A DNA stretch of 64,000 bases from Myxococcota bacterium (GCA_028285625.1 JANQOX010000025.1:62001-126000), one strand, 5' to 3'; shown: positions 53,967 through 63,391, counted from the stretch's first letter. Notes: generated by a model not told the origin, from the sequence alone. A program made the numbers and translations.

Positions 53967-55528
53967 GCGATTCGAAGCGGGGAGACCCGAAGCGGATCCT
54001 GATCTTCGATACGACGCTGCGCGACGGCGAGCAGAGCCCCGGCTGCAGCATGAACCTGAAGGAGAAGATCACCCTCGCGCGTCAGCTCGAACGCCTGGGC
54101 GTCGACATCCTCGAAGCGGGCTTCCCGATCGCCAGCGAGGGCGACTTCGAGTCCGTGAAGGCGATCGCCGATTCGCTCGAGCGCACCTGTGTGGCGGGCC
54201 TGGCGCGCACCAGCGACGCCGACATCGATCGCGCGGGTGAGGCGTTGGCCAAGGCTCGGCATCCGCGGATCCACACGTTCATCGCCACCAGCGACATCCA
54301 CCTCGAGCACAAGCTGCGCATGGGCCGCGAGCAGGTGCTGGAAGAGGTCGATCGCGCGGTGCGGCGGGCGCGTGGGTTCACCGACGACGTCGAGTTCTCG
54401 GCCGAGGATGCGACCCGCACCGACTGGGACTATCTGGTGCAGGTCTTCAAGGCGGCGATCGACGCTGGAGCCACCACACTGAACGTGCCCGATACCGTGG
54501 GCTACACGACGCCGGTCGAGTACCACGAGTTGATCCGCTACCTGCGCGCCCACGTGCCGGGCAGCGACGACGTGATCTTCAGCCTGCACTGCCACAACGA
54601 CCTGGGACTGGCGGTGGCGAACAGCCTGGCTGCCGTGCAGGCGGGCGCGCGGCAGGTGGAATGCACGGTGAACGGCATCGGCGAGCGTGCGGGCAACACG
54701 GCCATGGAAGAGGTCGTGATGGCGCTGAAGACCCGTCCGGACCACTACGAGGGGCTGGATACGGGCATCGTCACCACCGAGATCTACCCGACCAGCCGCA
54801 TGCTGAGCTCGATCATCGGAATCCCCGTGCAGCCGAACAAGGCGATCGTGGGCGACAATGCATTCGCCCACGAGGCGGGGATCCACCAGCACGGCGTGCT
54901 GAATGCCGCCATCACCTACGAGATCATGACGCCGCAGTCGATCGGCCGGCCCAGCAACGAACTGGTGCTCGGCAAGCACTCCGGCCGTCACGCATTTCGC
55001 GATCGGCTGGCCGAGCTGGGCTACGACCTCGAGGACGCCGAGTTCCAGAAGGCCTTCAAGCGCTTCAAGGACCTCGCGGATCGCAAGAAGTCGATCTACA
55101 ACGAGGACCTCGAGGCCCTGGTCGCCGACTCGGTGGGCCGGCAGGAAGGGCGCTTCGCCCTGGCCGATCTGGTGATCACGAGCGGGACCTTCGCGACACC
55201 GACCGCGACGATCGAGCTTCAGGTGGATGGCGAGCCGCACAAGGCGACGGCCCAGGGCGACGGCCCGGTGGATGCCGTCTTCAAGGCCATCACCGAGGTC
55301 ACCCAGACCAAGTGCGAGCTCGAGCAGTACCAGGTCAAGGCGATCACGGGGGGCATGGACGCCCAGGGCGAGGTGACGGTCACGATCTCCGACGAGGGTC
55401 GGCGCGTGATCGGCCACGGCGCCCACACCGACGTGATCGTGGCGAGCGGACGCGCCTACGTGAACGCCATCAACAAGCTCGAGTGGCACAAGAGCCGGCG
55501 CGGGTCGGACGAGCCCCGGGGCATCTGA
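53963..55528 (+). CDS. leuA: 2-isopropylmalate synthase
   Basis: This 521-residue enzyme condenses acetyl-CoA with 2-ketoisovalerate. Motifs are RILIFDTTLRDGEQSPGCSM, the metal-binding HCHNDLGLAVANSLAAV and the GNTAMEEVVMALKTR region. The C-terminal 130 residues form the LeuA leucine-sensing dimer domain, so feedback control is likely. The start overlaps pssA. 64 bases separate it from leuB. Confidence 0.98.
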   Translation: MSDSKRGDPKRILIFDTTLRDGEQSPGCSMNLKEKITLARQLERLGVDILEAGFPIASEGDFESVKAIADSLERTCVAGLARTSDADIDRAGEALAKARHPRIHTFIATSDIHLEHKLRMGREQVLEEVDRAVRRARGFTDDVEFSAEDATRTDWDYLVQVFKAAIDAGATTLNVPDTVGYTTPVEYHELIRYLRAHVPGSDDVIFSLHCHNDLGLAVANSLAAVQAGARQVECTVNGIGERAGNTAMEEVVMALKTRPDHYEGLDTGIVTTEIYPTSRMLSSIIGIPVQPNKAIVGDNAFAHEAGIHQHGVLNAAITYEIMTPQSIGRPSNELVLGKHSGRHAFRDRLAELGYDLEDAEFQKAFKRFKDLADRKKSIYNEDLEALVADSVGRQEGRFALADLVITSGTFATPTATIELQVDGEPHKATAQGDGPVDAVFKAITEVTQTKCELEQYQVKAITGGMDAQGEVTVTISDEGRRVIGHGAHTDVIVASGRAYVNAINKLEWHKSRRGSDEPRGI

Positions 55529-55592
55529 CCCCCTGGTGCCTGGTCGGCACCGGACCCGCCAAGACACCGCCACCAGACGGAGACCCCCAGGC

Positions 55593-56675
55593 ATGACCGA
55601 TCGCATCCTGCTGCTGCCCGGTGACGGCATTGGCCCCGAAGTGACCGCCCAGGCGCAGCGCGTGCTCGAAGCCGTGGCCGACCGTTTTGGCCTGTCGCTG
55701 GCCTTCGAGTCCGGCCTGATCGGTGGCGCATCGATCGACGCCCACGGAACGCCGCTCACCGACGAGGTGGTCGAGGTGGCGCGCAAGAGCCGGGCCGTTC
55801 TGCTGGGCGCCGTGGGTGGGCCGCGCTGGGACGAGCTGGCCGTGGACGTCCGACCTGAAAAGGGCTTGCTGCGCATCCGCAAGGAGCTCGGCCTGTACGC
55901 GAACCTGCGGCCGGCGGTGGTGTTTCCGGCGCTGGCAGCGGCTTCGTCGCTTCGGCCCGAACTGGTGGCCGGCATCGACATGCTCGTGGTGCGCGAGCTC
56001 ACCGGGGGCATCTACTTCGGCGAGCCCCGGGGCCGCGGTGTCGAAGACGGCCGGCGCGTGGCGCGCAATTGCATGGTCTACGACGAGGTCGAGATCGAGC
56101 GCATCACCCGAACCGCCTTCCAGGCCGCGCAGGGCAGGCGCCGCCACCTGACCCACGTGCACAAGGCCAACGTGCTGGACGTCTCGCAGCTCTGGATGGA
56201 GGTCGTGGACGAGGTGGCGCGCGACTTCTCCGACGTCGAGCTGGTGCATCAGCTGGTCGACTCGTGCGCCATGTTGCTGGTGCGCGAGCCCGCGCGCTTC
56301 GACGTGATCGTGACGGGCAACATGTTCGGCGACATCCTGTCCGACGAGGCGGCGATGATCACGGGTTCGCTCGGCATGCTGCCGAGCGCGAGCCTCGGCG
56401 AGGGCGGCGTGGGCCTCTACGAGCCGGTACACGGTTCGGCACCCGACATCGCCGGCCAGGATGCGGCCAATCCCCTGGCGGCGATCCTGTCCGTGGCGAT
56501 GTTGCTCGAGCACACGCTCGGCCACGCCGAGGCCGCCGCGGCGGTGAATGCCGCGGTCGAGGGCGTGCTGGCCGACGGTGCCCGCACCGCCGACCTCGTG
56601 CTCGGCGACGATCCGCGTGACGTGATCGGCTGCGTCGCCATGGGCGACCGCGTGCTCGCGCGGCTCTCCTCGTGA
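55593..56675 (+). CDS. leuB: 3-isopropylmalate dehydrogenase
   Basis: The 360-residue NAD-dependent decarboxylating dehydrogenase has LLPGDGIGPEV, the substrate region LLRIRKELGLYANLRPA, the RELTGGIYFGEPRG loop and the GNMFGDILSDEAAM metal motif. ATG 55593 follows CGGAGA by eleven bases. It is the third step of leucine synthesis. leuCD are not in the window. Confidence 0.98.
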   Translation: MTDRILLLPGDGIGPEVTAQAQRVLEAVADRFGLSLAFESGLIGGASIDAHGTPLTDEVVEVARKSRAVLLGAVGGPRWDELAVDVRPEKGLLRIRKELGLYANLRPAVVFPALAAASSLRPELVAGIDMLVVRELTGGIYFGEPRGRGVEDGRRVARNCMVYDEVEIERITRTAFQAAQGRRRHLTHVHKANVLDVSQLWMEVVDEVARDFSDVELVHQLVDSCAMLLVREPARFDVIVTGNMFGDILSDEAAMITGSLGMLPSASLGEGGVGLYEPVHGSAPDIAGQDAANPLAAILSVAMLLEHTLGHAEAAAAVNAAVEGVLADGARTADLVLGDDPRDVIGCVAMGDRVLARLSS

Positions 56676-56706
56676 GGCGCCGGGTGGCGTGCGACGGGGC
56701 GAGGGC

Positions 56707-57702
56707 GTGACGGATCTGCTGCGTGTGGCCGTCGTGGGGGCCACCGGCTCCGTGGGTCGCGAGGTGCTCTCGCTCCTCGAAGCCCGTCGGTTCCCGATGC
56801 AGGAGCTGGTTCCCGTCGCCACCGAGCGCTCGCTGGGCGCCTCGGTCGAGGTGCTGGGCCACGAGTTGCCCGTCGCGACGGACGCACGCCTCGAGGGGCT
56901 CGACCTGGCGTTCGTGGCGACGCCCGGCGCGGCGGCGCTCGACTGGGTACGCCGGTCGCTCGAGGCCCGCGTTCCGGTACTCGACCTGTCCGGAGCGGCC
57001 GCTTCGACGCCCGACGTTCCGGTGCTGGCGGCCGCTTTGACGCCCGACAAAGCCGACCTCGAGGGGCCGGTGCTGGGCTGCCCGGGCGGGGCCGCGCTGG
57101 CCTGGGCGCTGGTGCTCGCGCCGATCGCCCGCGCCGCCGGTCTGGTGCGCGTCGTCGGGACCGGGGTCGAATCCGTCTCCGGGGCGGGGCGCGGCGGGAT
57201 CGAAGTGCTGGAGAGCGAGACCCGTGCGCTGTTCAATCAGGTCGAGCCGCCGGACTCGGAGTTCTTCCACCATGGTGTGGCCTTCGATTGCGTACCGGCC
57301 ACGGAACCGCCCGAGCACGAGGGGGAGACCGCCGCAGAGCGTGCGCTCCGCCGCGAACTGGCCCGGCTGCTCGGTGGCGAGCAGCCGGTGGCCGTGGCGG
57401 CGACCCTGCTGCGAACGGCGACCTTCGCGGGAGCGGGTGCGAGCCTGGCCATCGAAACCGAGCGGCCGCTCACGCCGGCCGCGTGCGCCGCGCTGCTCGC
57501 AGATGCGCCCGGCGTCGATGTCTGGGACGACGACGCGCCGAGCACGCGCGATGCCGTGGGGTCGGACGAGGTGCGCGTCGCGCGGGTTCGCAACGATCCT
57601 TCGCGTCCACAGGGTCTGCTTCTCTGGCTCGCCTCCGACCCGATCTGTCTGGCGGCCCACAACGCCGTGCGGCTGGCCGAGGCGCGCTTCTCCCAGGGCT
57701 GA
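56707..57702 (+). CDS. aspartate-semialdehyde dehydrogenase-like protein, USG-1 type, catalytic residues lost
   Basis: The 331-residue product has the Asd Rossmann start (VAVVGATGSVGREVL) and a recognisable C-terminus (ARVRNDPSRPQGLLLWLASDPI). The active-site PNCST is PGGAA here (residues 126-130), so the catalytic Cys is Gly128. The RVPVxxGHS loop reads RTATFAGAGAS, without the catalytic His. The phosphate-binding DNSSAFR is DLSGAAAS. It resembles E. coli Usg (USG-1), a non-catalytic Asd paralogue of unknown role. It lies where asd usually sits, so the working asd must be elsewhere. GTG 56707 is chosen; 56689 is an alternative. Confidence 0.84.
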   Translation: MTDLLRVAVVGATGSVGREVLSLLEARRFPMQELVPVATERSLGASVEVLGHELPVATDARLEGLDLAFVATPGAAALDWVRRSLEARVPVLDLSGAAASTPDVPVLAAALTPDKADLEGPVLGCPGGAALAWALVLAPIARAAGLVRVVGTGVESVSGAGRGGIEVLESETRALFNQVEPPDSEFFHHGVAFDCVPATEPPEHEGETAAERALRRELARLLGGEQPVAVAATLLRTATFAGAGASLAIETERPLTPAACAALLADAPGVDVWDDDAPSTRDAVGSDEVRVARVRNDPSRPQGLLLWLASDPICLAAHNAVRLAEARFSQG

Positions 57703-57708
57703 ACCGGC

Positions 57709-58539
57709 TTGCCCACGTTCAAGCTGACGCTCGCCTACGACGGGACCGACTTCGACGGTTGGCAGGTGCAGCCCGGCGGGCGGCGCACGGTGCAGGGCGT
57801 GCTCGAGCCCGTCCTGGCGACGATCGCGGACACGCCGGTGCGCGTGGCCGCTGCGGGTCGAACCGACTCGGGTGTCCACGCCGAGGGTCAGGTGGCGAGT
57901 GTCACGCTCCAGACCGGACTCGCCCCGGAGACGCTTCGCCGGGCCCTGAACGCCCAGCTCCCCCTGGACGTCGAGGTGCGGCGTGTCGAGCGGGTGCCCG
58001 AGAGCTTTCACGCGCGGTACGACGCGCGGGCCAAGCGCTACCGCTACCGGGTCTGGAACGCCCGGGAGCGAGACGTCCACCGGGATCGCACCCATCACCA
58101 CGTGCCCCAGCGGCTCGATCTCGAGGCCGTGGCGCGGGCAGGGCGCCACTTCGAGGGCGAGCACGACTTCGCCGCGCTCGCGGCCGCGCGCACGGCCGTG
58201 AAGACCACCGTCCGCACCCTTCACCGAGTGGCCGTCTGGGGCGCCCCGGGCGCCGCGGTGGTGTTCGAGGTCGACGGCACGGGGTTCCTGCGCCACATGG
58301 TCCGAAACCTGGTAGGGACCTTGATCGAGGTCGGGCAGGGCCGCCGGTCCGAGGAATCGCTCGGCGCCATGCTGGCCGCACGAGACCGCACCCAGGCGGG
58401 CCCCACGGCGCCCGCGAGGGGCCTGTGCCTGGTCTGGGTGCTCTACGGGCCCGGCCCCTCGGGGCCGACGGGCTGCGAGACCGCCTCCGAGGCCAGCCAC
58501 CGCGGCGATTCCCCCGCTGCGACGGGGGGTTGCCCGTGA
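57709..58539 (+). CDS. truA: tRNA pseudouridine(38-40) synthase
   Basis: The 276-residue enzyme converts U38-U40 of tRNAs. The catalytic Asp is Asp53 in AGRTDSGVHA. GTGFLRHMVRNLVGTLIEVG and the N-terminal LTLAYDGTDFDGWQVQ match the family. The start is TTG at 57709. A 25-residue Gly/Ser/Thr-rich tail is extra. It lies seven bases after the Asd-like gene. Confidence 0.96.
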   Translation: MPTFKLTLAYDGTDFDGWQVQPGGRRTVQGVLEPVLATIADTPVRVAAAGRTDSGVHAEGQVASVTLQTGLAPETLRRALNAQLPLDVEVRRVERVPESFHARYDARAKRYRYRVWNARERDVHRDRTHHHVPQRLDLEAVARAGRHFEGEHDFAALAAARTAVKTTVRTLHRVAVWGAPGAAVVFEVDGTGFLRHMVRNLVGTLIEVGQGRRSEESLGAMLAARDRTQAGPTAPARGLCLVWVLYGPGPSGPTGCETASEASHRGDSPAATGGCP

Positions 58540-58636
58540 GCGTGCTTGACGCCCGAGGGCCCAAGGGCTAAATCACCCGCCTCGCACACGTTTGTCCCGA
58601 GCCCTGTGCCGTCCCGAGACGGCCGCCGAGGAACCG

Positions 58637-59086
58637 ATGAGCAGCCAGGCCCACAAAGCCACCCAGAGCGCCAAGCCCGCCGAGGTCGATCGGCGCTGGT
58701 ACGTGGTGGACGCCGAGGACCTCGTTCTCGGCCGCCTGGCCACGCGCATCGCCACCGTGCTTCGCGGCAAGCACAAGCCCACCTTCACGCCCCACGTGGA
58801 TACCGGCGACTTCGTGATCGTGATCAACGCCGAGAAGGTGAAGCTCACCGGTCGCAAGCGCGAGCAGAAGACCTACTACCGGCACTCCGGCTGGGTGGGC
58901 AGCATCAAGAGCACTACCGCCGACGAGGTGCTGAACGGGCCCCACGCCGACCGCGTGGTCCGGCAGGCCGTTCGCGGCATGCTGCCCAAGAACGCGTTGG
59001 GTCGTAAGCTGCTCGGCAAGCTCAAGGTCTACGCCGGTTCCGATCATCCCCACCAGGCCCAGAAGCCCGAGGTTCTTCCGCTTTGA
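58637..59086 (+). CDS. rplM: 50S ribosomal protein L13
   Basis: The 149-residue protein includes a short Lys/Ala N-terminus before the family core WYVVDAEDLVLGRLATRIATVLRGKHKPTFTPHVDTGDFVIVINA and RQAVRGMLPKNALGRKLLGKLKVY. L13 binds 23S rRNA early in assembly. ATG 58637 has GAGG about eight bases before it. An upstream in-frame Met would add 15 residues without a ribosome-binding site. It is coupled with rpsI. Confidence 0.97.
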   Translation: MSSQAHKATQSAKPAEVDRRWYVVDAEDLVLGRLATRIATVLRGKHKPTFTPHVDTGDFVIVINAEKVKLTGRKREQKTYYRHSGWVGSIKSTTADEVLNGPHADRVVRQAVRGMLPKNALGRKLLGKLKVYAGSDHPHQAQKPEVLPL

Positions 59087-59496
59087 GCACCGAGCCCACT
59101 GCCACGATCCCGACCGAGGCCGTCACCACCGGCAAGCGCAAGACCAGCATGGCGCGCGTGCGGCTCAAGCTCGGTACGGGCCGCATCACGGTGAACGGCC
59201 GCACGCTCGAGGACTACTTCCCGCGCGAGACCCTGCGGATGGTGGTGAACCAGGCGTTCGAGACCGCCGGCGCCGTGGGCCGTTACGACATCGTCGCCCG
59301 CTGCGAGGGTGGGGGCATCAACGGCCAGGCCGGCGCGCTTCGCCACGGCATCTCTCGGGCGCTCACGGTGGTCGACCCCGGCCAGCGCACCGCCCTCAAG
59401 AAGGCCGGGTTCCTCACCCGCGACGCGCGGAAGAAGGAACGCAAGAAGTACGGCCAGCGCGGCGCCCGGGCCCGCTTCCAGTTCTCGAAGCGCTAG
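59083..59496 (+). CDS. rpsI: 30S ribosomal protein S9
   Basis: The 137-residue protein has GKRKTSMARVRLKLGTGRITVNGR and the C-terminal DARKKERKKYGQRGARARFQFSKR, whose last Lys-Arg contacts P-site tRNA. The TTG start overlaps the rplM stop (TTGA). This is the universal rplM-rpsI pair. Confidence 0.98.
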   Translation: MSTEPTATIPTEAVTTGKRKTSMARVRLKLGTGRITVNGRTLEDYFPRETLRMVVNQAFETAGAVGRYDIVARCEGGGINGQAGALRHGISRALTVVDPGQRTALKKAGFLTRDARKKERKKYGQRGARARFQFSKR

Positions 59497-59504
59497 GCCG
59501 GCGG

Positions 59505-59520
59505 GCGACGGTCCCGTCGC
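59505..59520 (+). terminator. hairpin directly after rpsI
   Basis: GCGACGG, TC, CCGTCGC is a 7-bp GC-rich stem nine bases after the rpsI stop. No T-tract follows. It is probably the first of several terminators that end the rplM-rpsI transcript. Confidence 0.5.
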
Positions 59521-59580
59521 TCGATCGATTCGCGCCTTCGGCGTCCGACCACTCCGAGCTCTCGGACGGAGGACGCACCA

Positions 59581-59615
59581 GGCACCGCTGCGCCGGTGCC
59601 CCGGGCGAAGCCCGG
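59581..59615 (+). terminator. double hairpin before the Nudix gene
   Basis: Two adjacent stems: GGCACCG/CGGTGCC (59581-59600, 7 bp, 6-base loop) and CCGGGC/GCCCGG (59601-59615, 6 bp, GAA loop). There is no T-tract, as is usual in GC-rich genomes. They should stop transcription from rpsI and lie 18 bases before the Nudix start. Confidence 0.5.
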
Positions 59616-59633
59616 CCGGCTGCGCTATCACCC

Positions 59634-60191
59634 GTGAAACCAGCCCAGGGTGAAGCCATCCAGCCGAGAGTCGAAGCGGCCCCTGCCGGGGTCGGTGATT
59701 CCACGGAAGCTCGGCCGGGTCGCGGCGAGACCACGTACTACGCTGCAGACCCGCAGGTGATCCGCCTCTCGGTGTCGGCGCTGGTCTGGCGGGTTCGAGG
59801 CGCCTCGCGCGAGCTGTTGCTGATGCAGCGCTCCGACAACGGCCACTGGGGCATCCCCGGCGGCTATGTGGAGCCGGGCGAGAACGTGCACACGGCCGCC
59901 GCCCGCGAGGTGCATGAAGAGACCGGGGTGCGCTGCCGCGTGGGCCGCCTGGTGGGGGTCTACTCCGACCCCAGCACCCAGGTGATCGCCTATCCCGACG
60001 GCAATCGCGTGCAGTCGGTCAACCTGTGTTTCGAAGCCGAGGCCCTCGGACAGGACGAGCCCACCACGCCCGAGGAGACCCTCGCGGTGGCGTGGCGAGC
60101 GGCGGACGACCTGCCCGAGCCCTTCGTGCCCATTCAACAGATGCGCCTGCGCGACGCCCTGGCCGGGGAGCGCGAGGCGTGGGTTCGATAG
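59634..60191 (+). CDS. Nudix hydrolase
   Basis: The 185-residue cytoplasmic enzyme has the full Nudix box GGYVEPGENVHTAAAREVHEETGV (GX5EX7REUXEEXGU). It hydrolyses a nucleoside diphosphate linked to another group. The substrate is not evident. The 35-residue N-terminal leader is poorly conserved, so a start inside it is possible. GTG at 59634 is used. pyrG follows 13 bases downstream. Confidence 0.9.
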   Translation: MKPAQGEAIQPRVEAAPAGVGDSTEARPGRGETTYYAADPQVIRLSVSALVWRVRGASRELLLMQRSDNGHWGIPGGYVEPGENVHTAAAREVHEETGVRCRVGRLVGVYSDPSTQVIAYPDGNRVQSVNLCFEAEALGQDEPTTPEETLAVAWRAADDLPEPFVPIQQMRLRDALAGEREAWVR

Positions 60192-60204
60192 ATTCGGGGG
60201 GATC

Positions 60205-61812
60205 ATGAACGCGAGACCGAAGAAGTTCATTTTCGTGACGGGCGGCGTGTTGTCGGGCCTGGGCAAGGGCCTCTCGGCCGCCGCGATCGGCTCGCTGCTC
60301 GAGGCCCGCGGCCTGCGCGTCACGTTCCTGAAGCTCGACCCGTACCTGAACGTCGACCCGGGCACGATGAACCCGATCCAGCACGGCGAGGTCTACGTCA
60401 CCGACGATGGCGCCGAAACCGACCTCGACCTCGGGCACTACGAGCGGTTCACGAAGACCACCACCGGCCAGGTCAACAACGTGACCGCCGGCCGCGTCTA
60501 CGAGTCGGTGATCAGCAAGGAGCGCAAGGGCGACTACCTGGGCGGCACCGTGCAGGTGATCCCGCACATCACCGACGAGATCAAGAAACGCATCCACCAG
60601 GCGGCCGAGGGTGCCGACCTGCTGATCTGCGAGGTCGGCGGCACCGTGGGCGACATCGAGTCGCTGCCGTTCCTCGAAGCGATCCGGCAGTTCCGTGCCG
60701 ACGTGGGGCGCGACAACGTCTGTTACGTGCACCTGGCGCTGGTGCCGTTCGTGGCCGTGGCCGGTGAACTCAAGACCAAGCCGCTCCAGCACTCGGTCAA
60801 GGAGCTTCAGGCCGTCGGCATCGCGCCCGACGTGCTGCTCTGCCGCACCGATCGCTTCCTGCCGAAGTCGGTGAAGGGCAAGATCGCTCTCTTCTGCAAC
60901 GTGGACGAAGACGCCGTGGTCACCGCCAAGGACGTCGAGCACATCTACGAGGTGCCCCTCATCTTCCACGACGAGGGTCTCGACGAGAAGATCACCCGCA
61001 TCCTGGGCATCTGGGCCGGCGCCCCCGACCTTCAGCACTGGCAGCGCGTCGTGCGCGCCGTGAAGGAGCCCGAGCGCAAGGTGCGCATCGCCATGGTGGG
61101 CAAGTACGTCGACCTGACCGATGCGTACAAGAGCCTGAACGAGGCGCTCCACCACGGCGGCATCTCGCACAAGGCGCGGGTCGCCATCGAGTACGTGGAC
61201 TCGGAGAAGCTCTCGGGCCCGCAGGAGCTCGCCGGCATGGACGGCATCCTGGTGCCGCACGGCTTCGGGGCGCGCGGCGTCGAGGGCAAGGTGGCCGCCG
61301 TCAAGTTCGCGCGCGAGAGCCGCATCCCGTTCCTGGGCATCTGCTTCGGCATGCAGATGGCCGTGATCGAGTTCGCCCGCCACGTGGCCGGGCTCGACGG
61401 CGCCAATAGCACCGAGGTCGACCCCGACACGCCGAACCCGGTGATCGACTTCCTGCCCGAGCAGAAGGCGCTGGCCGAGTCGGGTGCGAGCATGCGCCTG
61501 GGTGCCTACCCCTGCGTGTTCCAACCCGGTACGCGCGCGGCCGAGGTGTACGGGCGCGAAGAGGTGTCCGAGCGACACCGCCACCGGCTCGAGTTCAACC
61601 CCGAGTACCGCGACCGGCTGTCGCGCGCCGGGCTGGTCTTGTCGGGCACCTCGCCCGATGGTCGCCTGGTCGAGGTCGTTGAGATCGAGGACCACCCGTT
61701 CTTCCTGGGCTCGCAGTTCCACCCCGAGTTCCAGTCGACGCCGTTCGAGCCGCACCCGCTGTTCACGGCCTTCGTGGGTGCAGCGATCGAGCAGGCCGCG
61801 CGCGGGGCCTAG
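60205..61812 (+). CDS. pyrG: CTP synthase
   Basis: The 535-residue enzyme makes CTP from UTP and glutamine. The synthetase half starts KFIFVTGGVLSGLGKGLSAAAIGSLL and has CEVGGTVGDIESLPFLEAIRQ. The glutaminase half has GICFGMQMAVIEFAR with the nucleophile Cys, and QFHPEFQSTPFEPHPLF with His and Glu. GGGGG lies about five bases before the ATG. Confidence 0.98.
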   Translation: MNARPKKFIFVTGGVLSGLGKGLSAAAIGSLLEARGLRVTFLKLDPYLNVDPGTMNPIQHGEVYVTDDGAETDLDLGHYERFTKTTTGQVNNVTAGRVYESVISKERKGDYLGGTVQVIPHITDEIKKRIHQAAEGADLLICEVGGTVGDIESLPFLEAIRQFRADVGRDNVCYVHLALVPFVAVAGELKTKPLQHSVKELQAVGIAPDVLLCRTDRFLPKSVKGKIALFCNVDEDAVVTAKDVEHIYEVPLIFHDEGLDEKITRILGIWAGAPDLQHWQRVVRAVKEPERKVRIAMVGKYVDLTDAYKSLNEALHHGGISHKARVAIEYVDSEKLSGPQELAGMDGILVPHGFGARGVEGKVAAVKFARESRIPFLGICFGMQMAVIEFARHVAGLDGANSTEVDPDTPNPVIDFLPEQKALAESGASMRLGAYPCVFQPGTRAAEVYGREEVSERHRHRLEFNPEYRDRLSRAGLVLSGTSPDGRLVEVVEIEDHPFFLGSQFHPEFQSTPFEPHPLFTAFVGAAIEQAARGA

Positions 61813-61819
61813 CCCTTCG

Positions 61820-63178
61820 ATGACCGGGCTCCGCATCGCGGTGCGGGCCGCCCAACTCGCCGTGGCCACGCTGGTGGGCGCGGCGGTCTTTGGCGCGGGC
61901 CTGCTGCGGGGGCCCGAACGGGGCAGGGCACGCGTCGCCCGCGCCGCCGGCGCCGCGCTTCGCGGCCTGTGCCAGCACCTGGGCGCCACCTTCATCAAGG
62001 TCGGTCAGATCGCATCGACGCGCGGCGACCTGCTGCCGCCGGGCGTCGTGGGCGAGCTGGCCAAGCTGCGCGATCAGGTCCCGGCGTTCGACTTCGCGAG
62101 CGTTCGCGAGACCGTCGAAGCCGACTTCGGTCGCCCGCTCGGCGAGATGTTCTCCTCGTTCGAGGCCACCCCCATCGCTGCCGCGTCGGTGGCACAGGTA
62201 CACCGCGCCACGCTTCCCGGCGACGGCACCCCCGTGGCCGTGAAGGTGCGGCGACCGGACATTGCCGGACGGGTGGCGCTCGACCGGGCGATCCTCTCGT
62301 TCGTGGCGCGCGCGGGCGAGCGGCTCGTGCCGTCGCTTCGCATCGTGGCGCTCGAGGGCGCCGTCGCGAGTTTCTGCGATGCCGTCGAAGAGCAGCTCGA
62401 CCTGGCGCGCGAGGCCGACAACAACCGGCGCTTTCAGCACGCCTTTCGCGACGACCCCGACGTCTGCTTCCCCGAGCTGCACGACGAGCTCTGCAGTGCG
62501 CGCGTGCTCACCATGGAGCTGATCGGGGGCGTCCACGAGTCGGACCTCGACCAGCCGGGCTCGGGCATCGACGTTCACGCGGTGGTCGAGGCCGGCATGC
62601 GTGGTGTGAGCCGCATGATCTTCTCGCATGGCTTCGTCCACGCCGACCTGCACCCGGGCAACATGCGCTTCGTGCCGCCCGGCCGTGTGGTGCTGCTCGA
62701 CCTCGGACTCGTGGGACGCCTCGAAGACCGCGATCGCCTGAATACCGCCCGCATGCTCTACGCGTTCGCCACGGGCGATGGCGCGACCGTGGCGCGCGTG
62801 CTCTACGACGAGGCACCCCACACCGCAACGCCCGACTATGGCGCCTACGAGGCGGAGGTCGAGGGCTTCGTGGGGGCGCTCGTCGACCGCGGCCTCGCAA
62901 GCGTTCAGATCACCCTCGAGATCGGCCGCCTCTTCGACATCCTGCGACGCCATCACGTGCAGGCCCGCAGCCACATGACCATGGTGAACCTGGCGCTGAT
63001 GACCGCCGAGGGCCTGGGCAAGCGGCTGGCCCCCGACCTGTCGCTGACCGAGGCGGCCCTGCCGTATCTGGCCGAGGCGCTGGGCATCGCCCACCCGGCA
63101 GCGCCCGAGCCTACCGAGGCCAGCCGACCGGCGGCTGCCGCGGGTAGGGTGGCGCCCGTGGCCCCCTCGGGGTCCTAG
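61820..63178 (+). CDS. UbiB/ABC1-family atypical kinase
   Basis: The 452-residue protein has the KxGQ motif (Lys60-Gln63 in FIKVGQIAS), the Ala-rich loop AAASVAQVHRA, the VAVKV Lys strand, the catalytic HADLHPGNM and a metal-binding DLG (LLDLGLVG), where DFG is usual. A hydrophobic segment near residues 10-30 anchors it to the membrane. UbiB-family proteins support ubiquinone or other lipid metabolism as ATPases or small-molecule kinases. The Pro/Ala-rich C-terminus is a tail. Whether this species makes ubiquinone or another quinone is unknown. It lies seven bases after pyrG. Confidence 0.92.
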   Translation: MTGLRIAVRAAQLAVATLVGAAVFGAGLLRGPERGRARVARAAGAALRGLCQHLGATFIKVGQIASTRGDLLPPGVVGELAKLRDQVPAFDFASVRETVEADFGRPLGEMFSSFEATPIAAASVAQVHRATLPGDGTPVAVKVRRPDIAGRVALDRAILSFVARAGERLVPSLRIVALEGAVASFCDAVEEQLDLAREADNNRRFQHAFRDDPDVCFPELHDELCSARVLTMELIGGVHESDLDQPGSGIDVHAVVEAGMRGVSRMIFSHGFVHADLHPGNMRFVPPGRVVLLDLGLVGRLEDRDRLNTARMLYAFATGDGATVARVLYDEAPHTATPDYGAYEAEVEGFVGALVDRGLASVQITLEIGRLFDILRRHHVQARSHMTMVNLALMTAEGLGKRLAPDLSLTEAALPYLAEALGIAHPAAPEPTEASRPAAAAGRVAPVAPSGS

Positions 63179-63238
63179 CGCCATCGGCCCGCCAGGCGGT
63201 CGCGAACGGGCCCGCGCTTCGCTAGAACCGGTCCTCTC

Positions 63239-63315
63239 GGGGCGTTAGCTCAGTTGGCTAGAGCGCTGTGTTCACACCGCAGAGGTCACTGGTTCGAGTC
63301 CAGTACGCCCCACCA
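63239..63315 (+). tRNA. tRNA-Val (anticodon CAC)
   Basis: This 77-base cloverleaf has acceptor GGGGCGT (63239-63245) paired with ACGCCCC (63305-63311), D-stem GCTC/GAGC, anticodon stem CTGTG/CGCAG with loop TTCACAC (anticodon CAC, reads GUG), T-arm GGTTCGAGTCC and an encoded CCA end. It is a single tRNA gene between the UbiB-like gene and the small secreted protein. Confidence 0.97.
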
Positions 63316-63371
63316 TCCCCGTCGCTCGCGCTGCTCAGGCAGCTCGCGGAGAGACGGCGGCGGTCCCATCG

Positions 63372-63391
63372 GATCAGGGTTTCCCCTGATC
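63372..63391 (+). terminator. hairpin between tRNA-Val and the small secreted protein
   Basis: GATCAGGG, loop TTTC, CCCTGATC is a perfect 8-bp stem, 56 bases after the tRNA and 62 before the next ATG. It lacks a T-tract but is the strongest hairpin here, so it probably ends the tRNA transcript. Confidence 0.55.
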
